Shown here one piece after another: positions 8,874 through 17,383 of a stretch of DNA of 64,000 bases. How positions within the stretch are numbered: position 1 is the stretch's first letter; each line of letters opens with the position of its first letter. The notes under the pieces are model-generated. The model was not told where the DNA came from and searched no databases. It was given only the letters and a program-made list of their open reading frames with translations. The DNA comes from Alcaligenaceae bacterium SAGV5. Lineage in GTDB: Bacteria > Pseudomonadota > Gammaproteobacteria > Burkholderiales > Burkholderiaceae_B. The translations under genes were made by a program, and so were the position numbers. The DNA lies in the NCBI GenBank assembly GCA_009360345.1, contig SPDP01000002.1:186001-250000 (forward strand). Direction: 5' to 3'.

Positions 8874-9830
8874 ATGCGAGTCATATTCAGCACCACGATC
8901 GCGCGCGAGCCGGTGCAGCGCGCGTTGAAGACCTTCGACGACCTGGACCTGGTGATCTGCGAGGACCTGGCCGACGTCGCGCCGCTGGTCCCCCAGGCCG
9001 ACGCCCTGGTCCTGTCCGATCCGCGCGGCGCGCCGGGCCGGGCCATTGCCGAAGCGATGAAGCAGCCCGGCAGCAAGGTGCGCTGGGTGCAATTGCTGTC
9101 GGCCGGCGCCGCCGGCCTGCTGGCGCACGGCGTGCCGTCCGGCATCGTCCTCACCAACCAGGGCGGCGCCGTGGCGCCGGCCGTGGCCGAACACGGGATG
9201 GCCATGATCCTGTCCATGGCCCGCCGCATCCCCGTCATCTGCGACCGCTCGCTGCGCCACGAGTGGAGCAAGGCCTTCGACCCCCCGCTGGTGTCGCTGG
9301 AAGGCAAGACGCTGGCCATCGTGGGCTTCGGCAACATCGGCGCGCAGTTGGCGCGCCGCGCGGCCGGTTTCGACATGAAGATCGTCGGCCTGTCCCGGTC
9401 GCTGACCTCCAGCCCGCTGGCCGAGATGCGGCCCATGGAGGCGCTGGACGAGGTGCTGGCCGAAGCCGACGTCGTGGCACTGTGCATCGCCGCGCTGCCC
9501 GCCACCCGGCACATCATGGACGCGGCGCGCTTCGCCGCGGCCAAGCCCGGCGCGCTCTTCATCAATCTGTCGCGCGGCGAGACCGTCGACCAGGCCGCGC
9601 TGCGGACGGCGCTGGAGACGGGCCACCTGCGCGGCGCCTTCATCGACGTCACCGATCCCGAGCCCCTGCCGGCGGACGATCCACTGTGGCGGGCCCCCAA
9701 CCTGTTCATCTCCCCGCACACGGCCGGCGCGGGCAGCCCCCACACCGGCCGGCGCATCGCCGAGGTGGTCGGCGAGAACCTGCGGCGGTTCATGCGCGGC
9801 GACCCCCTGCTGCATCAACTCAAATCATGA
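8874..9830 (+). CDS. D-2-hydroxyacid dehydrogenase family protein
   Basis: A 318-residue NAD(P)-dependent dehydrogenase reducing a 2-oxo acid or oxidising a D-2-hydroxy acid. The Rossmann loop is GFGNIG (151-156). The catalytic trio is Arg234 (NLSRGE), Glu263 (DPEPLP) and His282 (SPHTAG), the layout seen in phosphoglycerate, glyoxylate and formate dehydrogenases. The start ATG is 2 bases after the dioxygenase stop. The 3' end overlaps the next gene as ATGA, indicating a tight operon with the dioxygenase and the enolase-superfamily enzyme. Confidence 0.88.
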   Translation: MRVIFSTTIAREPVQRALKTFDDLDLVICEDLADVAPLVPQADALVLSDPRGAPGRAIAEAMKQPGSKVRWVQLLSAGAAGLLAHGVPSGIVLTNQGGAVAPAVAEHGMAMILSMARRIPVICDRSLRHEWSKAFDPPLVSLEGKTLAIVGFGNIGAQLARRAAGFDMKIVGLSRSLTSSPLAEMRPMEALDEVLAEADVVALCIAALPATRHIMDAARFAAAKPGALFINLSRGETVDQAALRTALETGHLRGAFIDVTDPEPLPADDPLWRAPNLFISPHTAGAGSPHTGRRIAEVVGENLRRFMRGDPLLHQLKS

Positions 9831-11011
9831 AGATCGCCCGGATCGAACAATTCCACGTGGACGGCGGCTGGGACGACTGGTCGTTCCTGAAGCTGACCAC
9901 GGACGACGGCCTGGTCGGCTGGTCCGAATTCAACCAGTCGCGCGGCCGGCGGGGACTGGCTTCGGTGGTGCGCGGCATGGCCGACCTGGTCATGGGCGAG
10001 GACCCCCGCGGCGTGGGACGGCTGTCGGCCAGGCTCTACGCCCTGACCCAGATGACCGCCGGCGGCTTGCAGGCGCTCGCCATCGGCGCCTACGAAAACG
10101 CCTGCCTGGACCTGAAGGCGAAGGCGCTGGGCATACCGGTATGCGAGCTGTTCGGCGGCGCCCTGCGCAGCGAGCTGCCCGTCTACTGGTCGCATTTCGG
10201 CATGTACCGGGCGCGCAACCTGGATCTGTTCGAGCGCGTCATCGGGGAAGCTCCGGTGCGCGGGCTGGATGACCTCAAGCGCCTGGCCGGGGAAGCCGCG
10301 CGGCGCGGCTTCCGGGCGCTCAAGACCAATCTCCTGGTGTTCCAGGACGGCAAGCCGGCGACCATCGGCCGGGGAACGGGCGCGTTCGAACTGAACATCG
10401 ACCATGCCATCGAACGGCGCGTCGTCGACCAGCTTGCCGCGCTGCGCGAGGGCGGCGGCCCCGGCATGGGCCTGATGATGGACCTGAACTTCAATTACAA
10501 GACCGAAGGCCTGCGCCGCCTCGCCCGGGCGGTCGAGCCGCTGGCCCTGACCTGGCTGGAGATGGACAGCCACTATCCGGACGCGCTGGGCCTGATCCGC
10601 CGGACCACCTCCACCCCGATCGCGTCGCTGGAGACCGTGCTGGGCCGGCGCGCCTTGAAGCCTTACCTGGACGCGCAAGCCGTGGACGTGGGCATCGTCG
10701 ACGTGGTGTTCAACGGCATGGCCGAGTCGGTAAAGATGGCCGCGCTGCTGGACGCCTGCGAGATCAACGTGGCCGCGCACAACTCCCATGGTCCGCTGGG
10801 GTCGCTGATGAGCGCGCATTTCTGCGCGGTCATCCCCAACCTGCGCTTCCTGGAATACGACGAGGACGAAGTGCCCTGGCGCCGGGAGCTGCTGACCCGG
10901 CCGTGGACGATGCGGGACGGCTGCTTCGTCCTGCCCGAGGGCCCCGGATGGGGCGCCGATATCGACGAGGAAGTGGCCCGGGCGCACGCCGCCGGCGACA
11001 TGCCGGCCTAG
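9827..11011 (+). CDS. Mandelate racemase/muconate lactonizing enzyme family protein
   Basis: A 394-residue enolase-superfamily enzyme, probably an acid sugar dehydratase or epimerase. Metal ligands are in register: Asp219 (LMMDLNF), Glu245 (WLEMD) and Glu269 (ASLET). A lysine base candidate is K166 (FRALKTN) and a histidine-rich active-site segment is AAHNSHGPLG (H318, H321). Unlike the paralogue at 1653-2816, the first ligand is the normal Asp. It is translationally coupled to the hydroxyacid dehydrogenase. Together they suggest a route in which a polyhydroxy or hydroxy acid is dehydrated and oxidised. Substrate not identified. Confidence 0.87.
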   Translation: MKIARIEQFHVDGGWDDWSFLKLTTDDGLVGWSEFNQSRGRRGLASVVRGMADLVMGEDPRGVGRLSARLYALTQMTAGGLQALAIGAYENACLDLKAKALGIPVCELFGGALRSELPVYWSHFGMYRARNLDLFERVIGEAPVRGLDDLKRLAGEAARRGFRALKTNLLVFQDGKPATIGRGTGAFELNIDHAIERRVVDQLAALREGGGPGMGLMMDLNFNYKTEGLRRLARAVEPLALTWLEMDSHYPDALGLIRRTTSTPIASLETVLGRRALKPYLDAQAVDVGIVDVVFNGMAESVKMAALLDACEINVAAHNSHGPLGSLMSAHFCAVIPNLRFLEYDEDEVPWRRELLTRPWTMRDGCFVLPEGPGWGADIDEEVARAHAAGDMPA

Positions 11012-11048
11012 CGTGCCCACCAAGGGCCCGACAAGAGGAGACGAAATC

Positions 11049-12083
11049 ATGGCGATGAACGCAGTGGACAAGGGCCGGGACGAGGCGCGCCGCCGGTTCC
11101 TGCTGGTTTCGGCGGCGGGCCTGTGCTGCGCCGCGTCGGCGCGCAAGGCATGGGCCGCCACGGCGCTGCCGCAGGCCACCATGCTGGTCGGCTCGCCGCC
11201 CGGCGGCGCCACCGACAAGCTGGCCCGGATGTTCTCCGAAGGCCTGACCGGACGCTACGCGGACCGCCTGATCGTCGAGAACAAGGCGGGCGCGGGCGGG
11301 GCCATCGCCTACGCCCACGTCAAGAACAGCGGCGTGCGCGACGGCAGCCTGATGTTCCTGTCGCCGGCCTACCCCATCGTGATTTCGCCGCACGTCGTCT
11401 CCACCCTGCCCTACGACCCGCTGCGCGACTTCGCGCCCGTGGGCATCGCGGGGCGATCGATGATGACCTTCGCGGTCGGCCCCGCCGTCCCCGCCGGCGT
11501 GAAGACGCTGGCCGACTACCTTCAGTGGTGCCGCGACCATCCCGACCGGGCGCTGTACGCCGCGCAGACCGGATCGAGCCAGCACCTGGTTGGCACGAGT
11601 TTCTCCCAAGCCGCCGGCGTCAAGCTCGACAACGTCTCGTACAAGGGCGATGCCCCTGCCCTGCAGGACCTGCTGGGCGGCCACGTACCGGCCATCATCC
11701 TCCCCGTCGCCAGCGCCATTGCGCAGCAGCAGGCGGGCGCCATCCGGGTGCTGGCGGTGACCGGCAGCAAGCGGTCGCGCTTCCTGCCCGACATCCCGAC
11801 CACCGGCGAGCTGGGCTACCCGGACATCGTGTTCCAGGATTGGCTGGGCGTCTTCATGCTGACCGGCACGCCGGCGCCGGTGCTTGAGCGGATGAACACG
11901 GCGATGAACACGATCACCCGTTCCGCCCAGGGCCAGCAGGCGCTCGCCAATCTCGGTTTCGAGCCCGAGCAGGTCACGCCCGAGGTATTCGCCGGCATGG
12001 TCAAGGCCGACTACGAACGCTACCGCGGCATCATCGAGCGGACGCGCTTTCGCGAAGTATTCGACAAGTCGTTCGGCCGCTGA
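11049..12083 (+). CDS. Bug/TctC-family periplasmic solute receptor
   Basis: A 344-residue TctC/Bug receptor. The ATG at 11049 is preferred because an AGGAGA site precedes it and it gives a compact Tat-like signal (ARRRFLLVSAAGL, cleaved near AWAAT). The ligand loop is SPPGGATDKLARM, followed by IVENKAGAGGAIAY. It belongs to the same operon as the ABC importer, so this locus has two independent periplasmic receptors. They may bind a substrate and a related metabolite. Confidence 0.88.
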   Translation: MAMNAVDKGRDEARRRFLLVSAAGLCCAASARKAWAATALPQATMLVGSPPGGATDKLARMFSEGLTGRYADRLIVENKAGAGGAIAYAHVKNSGVRDGSLMFLSPAYPIVISPHVVSTLPYDPLRDFAPVGIAGRSMMTFAVGPAVPAGVKTLADYLQWCRDHPDRALYAAQTGSSQHLVGTSFSQAAGVKLDNVSYKGDAPALQDLLGGHVPAIILPVASAIAQQQAGAIRVLAVTGSKRSRFLPDIPTTGELGYPDIVFQDWLGVFMLTGTPAPVLERMNTAMNTITRSAQGQQALANLGFEPEQVTPEVFAGMVKADYERYRGIIERTRFREVFDKSFGR

Positions 12084-12120
12084 TCGGCCGAACGACGCCA
12101 GTTCCACGGAAACCCCAGAC

Positions 12121-12924
12121 ATGCGCATCGCACCGCTCAATCCCTATGTCGGCGCCGAGATCGAGGACATCGACCTGGCCGCCGAGCAGGCACCCGAGGT
12201 CTACCGCCGCATCCGCCAGGCCTTGGTCGACCACGGCGTCATCTTCTTCCGCGACCAGACCCTCACGTCCGAGCAATACGTCGCGTTGGCCCGCCGCTTC
12301 GGCCGCCCCACGGTACCGACCAGCGGCATCATCCCGCCCATCCCCGGTTCGGAGGAAATTGCCGAAGTCACGAAAGAGCCTGGCCAGGACCGCAACATCG
12401 GCGGCAGCTGGCATACGGACCAGGCCTACCGCGAGGCGCCCAGCTGGGGCACGATGCTGCTGTGCCGGCAGGCGCCGGCCTCGGGCGGCGACACGCTGTT
12501 CATCAGCATGGCCTCGGCCTACGAGCACCTGTCCGAAGGACTGAAGCGCACGCTTGAACCGCTGCGCGCGGTCCACTCCAACGCCCGCGTGCAATCGCGC
12601 ATGAAGACGGGACGGGCGCCGGATCCGGACATCACGCACCCCGTGGTCGTGCGGCATCCCGAAGGCGGCAAGCCCATCCTGTACGTGAACCCGGCCTACA
12701 CGGTCCGCTTCGAGGGCTGGACCGAGGCCGAGAGCCGGCCGCTGCTCGAGTTCCTGTACCAGCACGCGCAGCAGCCCGCGCTGGCCTGCCGCTTCCGCTG
12801 GCGCGTCGGCTCGCTGGCGTTCTGGGACAACCACCAGACCTGGCACTTCGCGGTCAACGACTATGCGGCCGGCGAGCGGCTCATGCACCGCATCGTGGTC
12901 GACGGACCGGTGTTCGAGAGATAG
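12121..12924 (+). CDS. TauD/TfdA-family 2-oxoglutarate-dependent dioxygenase
   Basis: A 267-residue enzyme of normal length for the TauD/TfdA family. Iron ligands are H98 and D100 (GSWHTDQAY) and H242 (WDNHQTWHFAVNDY). The 2-oxoglutarate arginine is R257 in RLMHRIVV. This is a closer match to classical TauD than the dioxygenase at 7867. The natural substrate is probably an organic acid, sulfonate or aryloxyalkanoate, but the context does not decide. It is the last gene of the plus-strand run from 3817 and converges with the IclR gene that ends 21 bases downstream. Confidence 0.9.
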   Translation: MRIAPLNPYVGAEIEDIDLAAEQAPEVYRRIRQALVDHGVIFFRDQTLTSEQYVALARRFGRPTVPTSGIIPPIPGSEEIAEVTKEPGQDRNIGGSWHTDQAYREAPSWGTMLLCRQAPASGGDTLFISMASAYEHLSEGLKRTLEPLRAVHSNARVQSRMKTGRAPDPDITHPVVVRHPEGGKPILYVNPAYTVRFEGWTEAESRPLLEFLYQHAQQPALACRFRWRVGSLAFWDNHQTWHFAVNDYAAGERLMHRIVVDGPVFER

Positions 12925-12945
12925 CTTCCCGCCGGGCCGCGCCCC

Positions 12946-13800
12946 CTAGGCGCCGTGCCCGGCCCGGACGAATTCCGCGGCGATCAGCCCCGCCGCCTCG
13001 GACAAGCGGCCCAGGCACGCCCGTTCCATCTCCGGCGTCAGCAGTTCGGCGGGGAACGCCCGCGCCAGGCTGCCGATCACCTTCTTTTCTCCCGGCAGGA
13101 AGATGGGCACCGCCACGCCCGCCAGATTGGGCGTGATCTGGCTGCGGCTGGTGGCATAACCGCGGCGCCGGATCGCGGCCAAGGCGCCGCGGAATTCTTC
13201 CCAGCCGCGCCCCAGGCCCGCCTGCGCGATCTCGTCGGCGCTGCGCAGATAAGCCTGCCGGATGCGATGAGGGGTGAAGAAAGCCAGCATCGCCAGCGAG
13301 GCCGCGCCGCGGAACAGCGGGAACGGCATGCCGCGCGAGCGCCGCACCGCGATGGACTCGCCTCGGTATTCCAGCGAATCGGGACCTTCCTTGTAGATGC
13401 ACAGCACCTTGTCGCGATACAGGTTGTGCAACAGCAGCACGCTGCCGGGCTCGCGCACCGCCGGCAGCACCTTGCGGCCAGCCAGGTACAGCGGATCGGT
13501 CAGCACCAGCATGCGTTCGAGTTCGATGATGCGCGGCCCCAGCGCATACATGCCGCCCGACGACGGCGCCAGCACACCCGCATCGCACAGTTCCTTCACG
13601 TACCGGTAGGCCGTGGAGCGGGTATGGCCCAGCCGCGACATGACGTCCTCGACGCGCAGCAACGGGTGCTCGACGGACAGCAGTTCCAGCACCTCGAAGG
13701 CGCGGGCGAGCGTGGAAGCCGGACGGGCGTTGTCGGATGCGTTCACGGGGCGCTCGGGGCGGACATGGACCAGGATGGTGGGGCGGATTATACCGGCCAC
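12946..13800 (-). CDS. IclR-family transcriptional regulator
   Basis: A 284-residue IclR regulator. The winged helix-turn-helix lies at about residues 30-85 (VEDVMSRLGHTRSTAYRYV) and an effector domain follows (CIYKEGPDSLEYRGESIAVR, GVAVPIF). The longest ATG start is used, but a GTG a few codons further in (at VRPERPVNA) would also fit. It is divergent from the lactonase gene at 13917. A perfect 6-5-6 palindrome in the shared promoter is its likely operator. It may control the lactonase module, the operon that ends beside it, or both. Confidence 0.87.
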   Translation of the reverse strand: MAGIIRPTILVHVRPERPVNASDNARPASTLARAFEVLELLSVEHPLLRVEDVMSRLGHTRSTAYRYVKELCDAGVLAPSSGGMYALGPRIIELERMLVLTDPLYLAGRKVLPAVREPGSVLLLHNLYRDKVLCIYKEGPDSLEYRGESIAVRRSRGMPFPLFRGAASLAMLAFFTPHRIRQAYLRSADEIAQAGLGRGWEEFRGALAAIRRRGYATSRSQITPNLAGVAVPIFLPGEKKVIGSLARAFPAELLTPEMERACLGRLSEAAGLIAAEFVRAGHGA

Positions 13801-13818
13801 ACTCCTGCAACACCATTA

Positions 13819-13843
13819 ATCCTAAATAATAGGATGTTTGACG
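13819..13843. promoter_or_regulatory. Perfect 6-5-6 palindrome and -35-like box in divergent promoter
   Basis: ATCCTA-N5-TAGGAT occupies 13819-13835, immediately before a TTGACG -35-like box at 13838-13843. A weak -10 candidate, TAACCT, lies 17 bases further on. The position between the IclR gene and the lactonase gene makes this the best operator candidate for that regulator. Confidence 0.5.
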
Positions 13844-13916
13844 AATCCCGAATTACGGAATAACCTGAAAAAAACGCCTTGGCATCACGGGGCACACAAG
13901 ACCAAAGGAGACAACG

Positions 13917-14795
13917 GTGGCCGGTAATATCGAATGCGTCGTCCAAGGGGCCGACATCCTGGGCGAAGTCCCGCTCTGGTGCGGCCGCAGCCAACGCCTG
14001 TGGTGGGTGGACGTGCGGCGGCCAGCCCTGCAATCGTACGAACCCGCCACCGGCCGACACCGCGCGCAAAGACTGCCGCCCGAACTCCTGGTGGGCAGCA
14101 TCGCGCTGCGCGAGACGGGCGGCTTCCTGCTGGCGACCAACCACGGCCTGTTCCTGTACGACCCCGATACCGGCGAAGCTCCCCGGCCCCTGCTGAACCC
14201 CGAACCCGACCAGCCCGACAACCGCCTGAACGACGGCAAATGCGACCGCCGCGGCCGCTTCTGGGTGGGGAGCATGCCCGATACCCGCCGCACGCCCGAA
14301 GGCCGGCTCTACCGCCTCGACCCGGACCACCGCTGCCACGTCATGCTGGACGATGTCGTGCTGCCCAACTCCATCGCCTGGAGCCCCGACGACCGCACGA
14401 TGTACTTCGCCGATACGCACCGGCAGGTCATCTGGGCCTTCGACTACGACCTGGACGACGGTGCCATCTCCAATCGCCGCGTCTTCAAGGACTGGACGCA
14501 CCAGGCCGGCCGGCCCGACGGCTCGACCGTGGACGTGGACGGCTGCCTGTGGAACGCGATGGTCGCCACCGGCCAACTGGTCCGTCTCACGCCCGAAGGG
14601 CGCGTGGACCGGGTCATCCAGATGCCGGTCACCAACCCGACCTGCCCCGCATTCGGCGGCGCGGGGCTCGACACGCTGTACGTCACCAGCCACTCGCAGC
14701 GCATCCCCGAGCTGGCCCGGGAACCGCTCGCCGGCGGACTGTTCGCGCTCGACGTGGGCGTGGGCGGCCTGCCCGAACCACGCTTCCGGGGCTGA
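13917..14795 (+). CDS. SMP-30/gluconolactonase-family lactonase
   Basis: A 292-residue six-bladed beta-propeller of the SMP-30/regucalcin family, which hydrolyses sugar-acid lactones using a divalent metal. The expected ligands are all visible: Glu17 (LGEVPLW), Asn151 (LPNSIAW) and Asp201 (GRPDGSTVDVDG), with substrate-contacting Asn in RLNDGKCDRRGRFW. The start is GTG, supported by AAAGGAG at 13904-13910. It is followed by a Bug receptor and a NIPSNAP protein, a typical small sugar-acid module under IclR control. Confidence 0.88.
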   Translation: MAGNIECVVQGADILGEVPLWCGRSQRLWWVDVRRPALQSYEPATGRHRAQRLPPELLVGSIALRETGGFLLATNHGLFLYDPDTGEAPRPLLNPEPDQPDNRLNDGKCDRRGRFWVGSMPDTRRTPEGRLYRLDPDHRCHVMLDDVVLPNSIAWSPDDRTMYFADTHRQVIWAFDYDLDDGAISNRRVFKDWTHQAGRPDGSTVDVDGCLWNAMVATGQLVRLTPEGRVDRVIQMPVTNPTCPAFGGAGLDTLYVTSHSQRIPELAREPLAGGLFALDVGVGGLPEPRFRG

Positions 14796-14868
14796 ACGCG
14801 GCACCCCGGCTTCGGCATCCGCACCGCGTCGACCACGACCATGGCCCAGCGCCATGGAGGAGACCTTC

Positions 14869-15816
14869 ATGCAACGAGTTCGAACCTTGCTGTTCCTGCT
14901 GTCGTGCGCCGTCTCGGCGCCCTCGCCCGCGGCCGACGTCGTCAAGCTGGTCGTGCCCTTCGCGGCCGGCGGCCCGGTGGACCAGGTCGCGCGCATCATC
15001 GCGCCAGGACTGACGGCGGCGCTGGGCAAGACCGTGGTGGTCGAGAACCGCGGCGGCGCGGGTGGCGTCGTCGGCGCGAACTATGTCGCCAAATCGCCCG
15101 CCGACGGCGCGACGCTGCTGGTGGCGACCTCGGGCTACGTGATGTCCGCGGGCACGATGACGCAGTTGCCCTACGACCCGCGCAAGGACCTGGAACCCGT
15201 GGCGCTGATCGGCCAGGTCCAGACCCTGATGATCGCCCGCCCCGACCTGGGCGTGCGCACGCTGCGCGAACTCGTGGACAAGTCCAAGTCCGGAGCGCGC
15301 ATCAGCTACGGCTCGTCCGGCGTCGGCTCCACCATGCACATCGGCGGCGAAATGGTGAACGTCTACACCGGCTCGCAGATGCTGCACGTCCCGTATCGCG
15401 GCGCGGCCCCGGCCATCGCCGACCTGCTGGCCGGACAGATCGACGCGCTGAACGCCGACGTGACCATCCTCGCGCCCTACGTGCGCGAAGGCAAGGTACG
15501 GGGCCTGGTGCTGTTCGACACGCAGCGCTCCAAGCAGCTTCCCGACGTGCCGACCTCGGTCGAGGCGGGCTACCCGGACCTGCAGATGAGCAACGCCTAC
15601 GGCATCCTCGCGCCGGCCGGCACTCCCGAGGCCACCCGCCGGCAGCTGGAACAGGCCATCCTGAAGGTCGCCCGCTCGCCGGAAGTATCGGAACGGCTGG
15701 GCGGCATGGGGTTGATCGGCCCCATGGACACGGAACAATTCAAGGCCAAGCTGGCCAGCGACTTCGACCGCTGGATCCCCTTCCTGAAGAAGACCGGCAT
15801 CCAGGTCCAGCCCTAG
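14869..15816 (+). CDS. Bug/TctC-family periplasmic solute receptor
   Basis: A 315-residue TctC/Bug receptor. The start at 14869 is chosen because GGAGGAGA at 14857-14864 is ideally spaced. A Met five codons upstream would overlap that site. The signal peptide ends near SPAADV. The ligand loop is FAAGGPVDQVAR, followed by VVVENRGGAGGVVG. It lies about 70 bases after the lactonase gene and just before the NIPSNAP gene, so a lactone-derived or lactone-forming sugar acid is a reasonable guess for its ligand. Confidence 0.9.
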   Translation: MQRVRTLLFLLSCAVSAPSPAADVVKLVVPFAAGGPVDQVARIIAPGLTAALGKTVVVENRGGAGGVVGANYVAKSPADGATLLVATSGYVMSAGTMTQLPYDPRKDLEPVALIGQVQTLMIARPDLGVRTLRELVDKSKSGARISYGSSGVGSTMHIGGEMVNVYTGSQMLHVPYRGAAPAIADLLAGQIDALNADVTILAPYVREGKVRGLVLFDTQRSKQLPDVPTSVEAGYPDLQMSNAYGILAPAGTPEATRRQLEQAILKVARSPEVSERLGGMGLIGPMDTEQFKAKLASDFDRWIPFLKKTGIQVQP

Positions 15817-15839
15817 AGGAAACACGAGGAATCCCCCGC

Positions 15840-16169
15840 ATGATCGTCGAGCACCGCACCTACACGCTCAAGCACGGCACCATGGACGATTACCTGCAAC
15901 GCTACCGCGCGCACGGCCTGCCCGTGCAGATGCGGCACCTGGGCGGGCTGGTCGGCTTCTACGTGAGCGAAATCGGCCCCTTGAACCAGGTCGTCCACAT
16001 CTGGGCCTACGCCAGCCTGGCCGAACGCGAACGGCGTCGGGGGCATCTGGAGGCGGATCCCGAATGGGCCGCGTTCAGGCAGATGAACCGGGGGTCGTTC
16101 GTCGCCCAGGAAGTGAAGATCATGAACGTGGCGCCGTTCTCGCCGCAACCCGCGCTGCCGGAAGACTAG
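15840..16169 (+). CDS. NIPSNAP-family small protein
   Basis: A 109-residue single-domain protein of the NIPSNAP type, a dimeric ferredoxin-like alpha/beta fold. The family signature is visible as IVEHRTYTLKHG at the start, then LVGFYVSEIGPLNQVVHIWAY in two overlapping blocks and DPEWAAFRQ. Such proteins frequently accompany Bug receptors and catabolic genes in Burkholderiales, but their biochemical role is not settled. It is the last gene of the lactonase module and is followed by a strong hairpin. Confidence 0.85.
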   Translation: MIVEHRTYTLKHGTMDDYLQRYRAHGLPVQMRHLGGLVGFYVSEIGPLNQVVHIWAYASLAERERRRGHLEADPEWAAFRQMNRGSFVAQEVKIMNVAPFSPQPALPED

Positions 16170-16171
16170 TG

Positions 16172-16208
16172 CCCGGAGATACGGCCCCCGCGGGGGCCTA
16201 TCTCCGGG
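16172..16208. terminator. Strong hairpin between convergent genes
   Basis: CCCGGAGATA (16172-16181) pairs with TATCTCCGGG, and GGCCCCC pairs with GGGGGCC, with one bulged C and a 2-base centre. There is no T tract on either side. As it separates convergent genes (NIPSNAP and rodA), it may terminate both transcripts or block run-through. Confidence 0.6.
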
Positions 16209-16216
16209 ACGGCGCA

Positions 16217-17383
16217 CTAGCTCTGCACCAGCGCCCGGTGGCGCTGTATCCCCATCAGGATGCCCGCCGCGCATCCCAGCGTCAGCAACGCCGTGCCCCC
16301 ATAGCTCATGAAGGGCAGCGGCACCCCCACTACCGGCAGGATGCCGCTGACCATGCCCATGTTCACGAAGGCATAGACGAAGAACACCATGGTCAGCGCC
16401 CCCGCCAGCAGGCGCGAGAAGACCGTGGGGGCGTTCGCCGCGATGGTCAGCCCCCGGGCCAGCAACAGCAGGTACAGGAACAGCAGCAGCAGGTTGCCGA
16501 CAAACCCGAACTCCTCGGCGAAGACCGCGAAGATGAAGTCGGTGGTGCGTTCGGGAATGAAATCGAGATGGGTCTGCGTGCCCTGCATGTAGCCCTTGCC
16601 CAGCATCCCGCCCGAACCGACCGCGATGGCCGACTGGATCGTGTGGAAACCCTTGCCCAGAGGATCGGAGGCGGGGTTCAGGAGGGTGCAGACGCGGTGC
16701 TTCTGGTAGTCGTGCAGCACGACCCAGTCCAGCCCGTCCGTGCACAGGGTGTCTTCCAGCGAAACCAGGGTGCCCAGGGCGATCACGCTTACCAGCGTGA
16801 TGGGGACCAGCAGACGGAACGACAGGCCGGCGAAGAACAGCACGAAGAACCCCGCGCCGAACACCAGCAGCGCGGTTCCCAGGTCGGGCTGCAGCACGAT
16901 CAGCGAGAACGGCGTCAGCATCAGCACCGCGGCCACGATGAAGTCGCGGATCCGCAGGGTGCCCTGGTGCTTGTGGAAGTACCAGGCCAGCATCATCGGC
17001 ACCGCGATCTTCATCACCTCGGACGGCTGGATGCGGGTGAAGCCCAGGTTCAGCCAGCGCGTGGCGCCCTTGCTGGTTTCGCCGGCGAACTCCACGCCGA
17101 ACAACAGGACCAGTCCGACCAGATAGACCGGCAGGGCCAGCCGCATCAGCGTCTGCGGCGACAGTTGCGCCAGCAGCCACATCGCCAGCAGCGCGATGCC
17201 GTAGTTGCGCAACTGGTCGGCGAAGCGGCCGTCGAAGCCGCCTCCGGCCGAGTACATGGACATCAGCCCGATGCCGGCCAGGGCCATCAGGATCAGCAGC
17301 ATGGGAGCGTCGAACACCGCGACGGTGCGCAGCATGACGGCGCGCCAGGTCAGCCGGTTGAACAGGCCCGGTCCATCAATCAC
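16217..17383 (-). CDS. rodA: Rod-shape peptidoglycan glycosyltransferase RodA
   Basis: A 388-residue SEDS-family integral membrane protein that polymerises lipid II for lateral wall growth with PBP2. About ten transmembrane segments are visible. Conserved blocks include MYSAGGGFDGRF, LQPDLGTALLV, GGMLGKGYMQGTQTHLDFIP (split across the catalytic loop) and ERTTDFIFAVFAEEFGF. The gene overlaps the 3' end of mrdA by 8 bases on the same strand, the standard mrdA-rodA order. It is the distal gene of the mre/mrd operon. Confidence 0.97.
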   Translation of the reverse strand: MIDGPGLFNRLTWRAVMLRTVAVFDAPMLLILMALAGIGLMSMYSAGGGFDGRFADQLRNYGIALLAMWLLAQLSPQTLMRLALPVYLVGLVLLFGVEFAGETSKGATRWLNLGFTRIQPSEVMKIAVPMMLAWYFHKHQGTLRIRDFIVAAVLMLTPFSLIVLQPDLGTALLVFGAGFFVLFFAGLSFRLLVPITLVSVIALGTLVSLEDTLCTDGLDWVVLHDYQKHRVCTLLNPASDPLGKGFHTIQSAIAVGSGGMLGKGYMQGTQTHLDFIPERTTDFIFAVFAEEFGFVGNLLLLFLYLLLLARGLTIAANAPTVFSRLLAGALTMVFFVYAFVNMGMVSGILPVVGVPLPFMSYGGTALLTLGCAAGILMGIQRHRALVQS

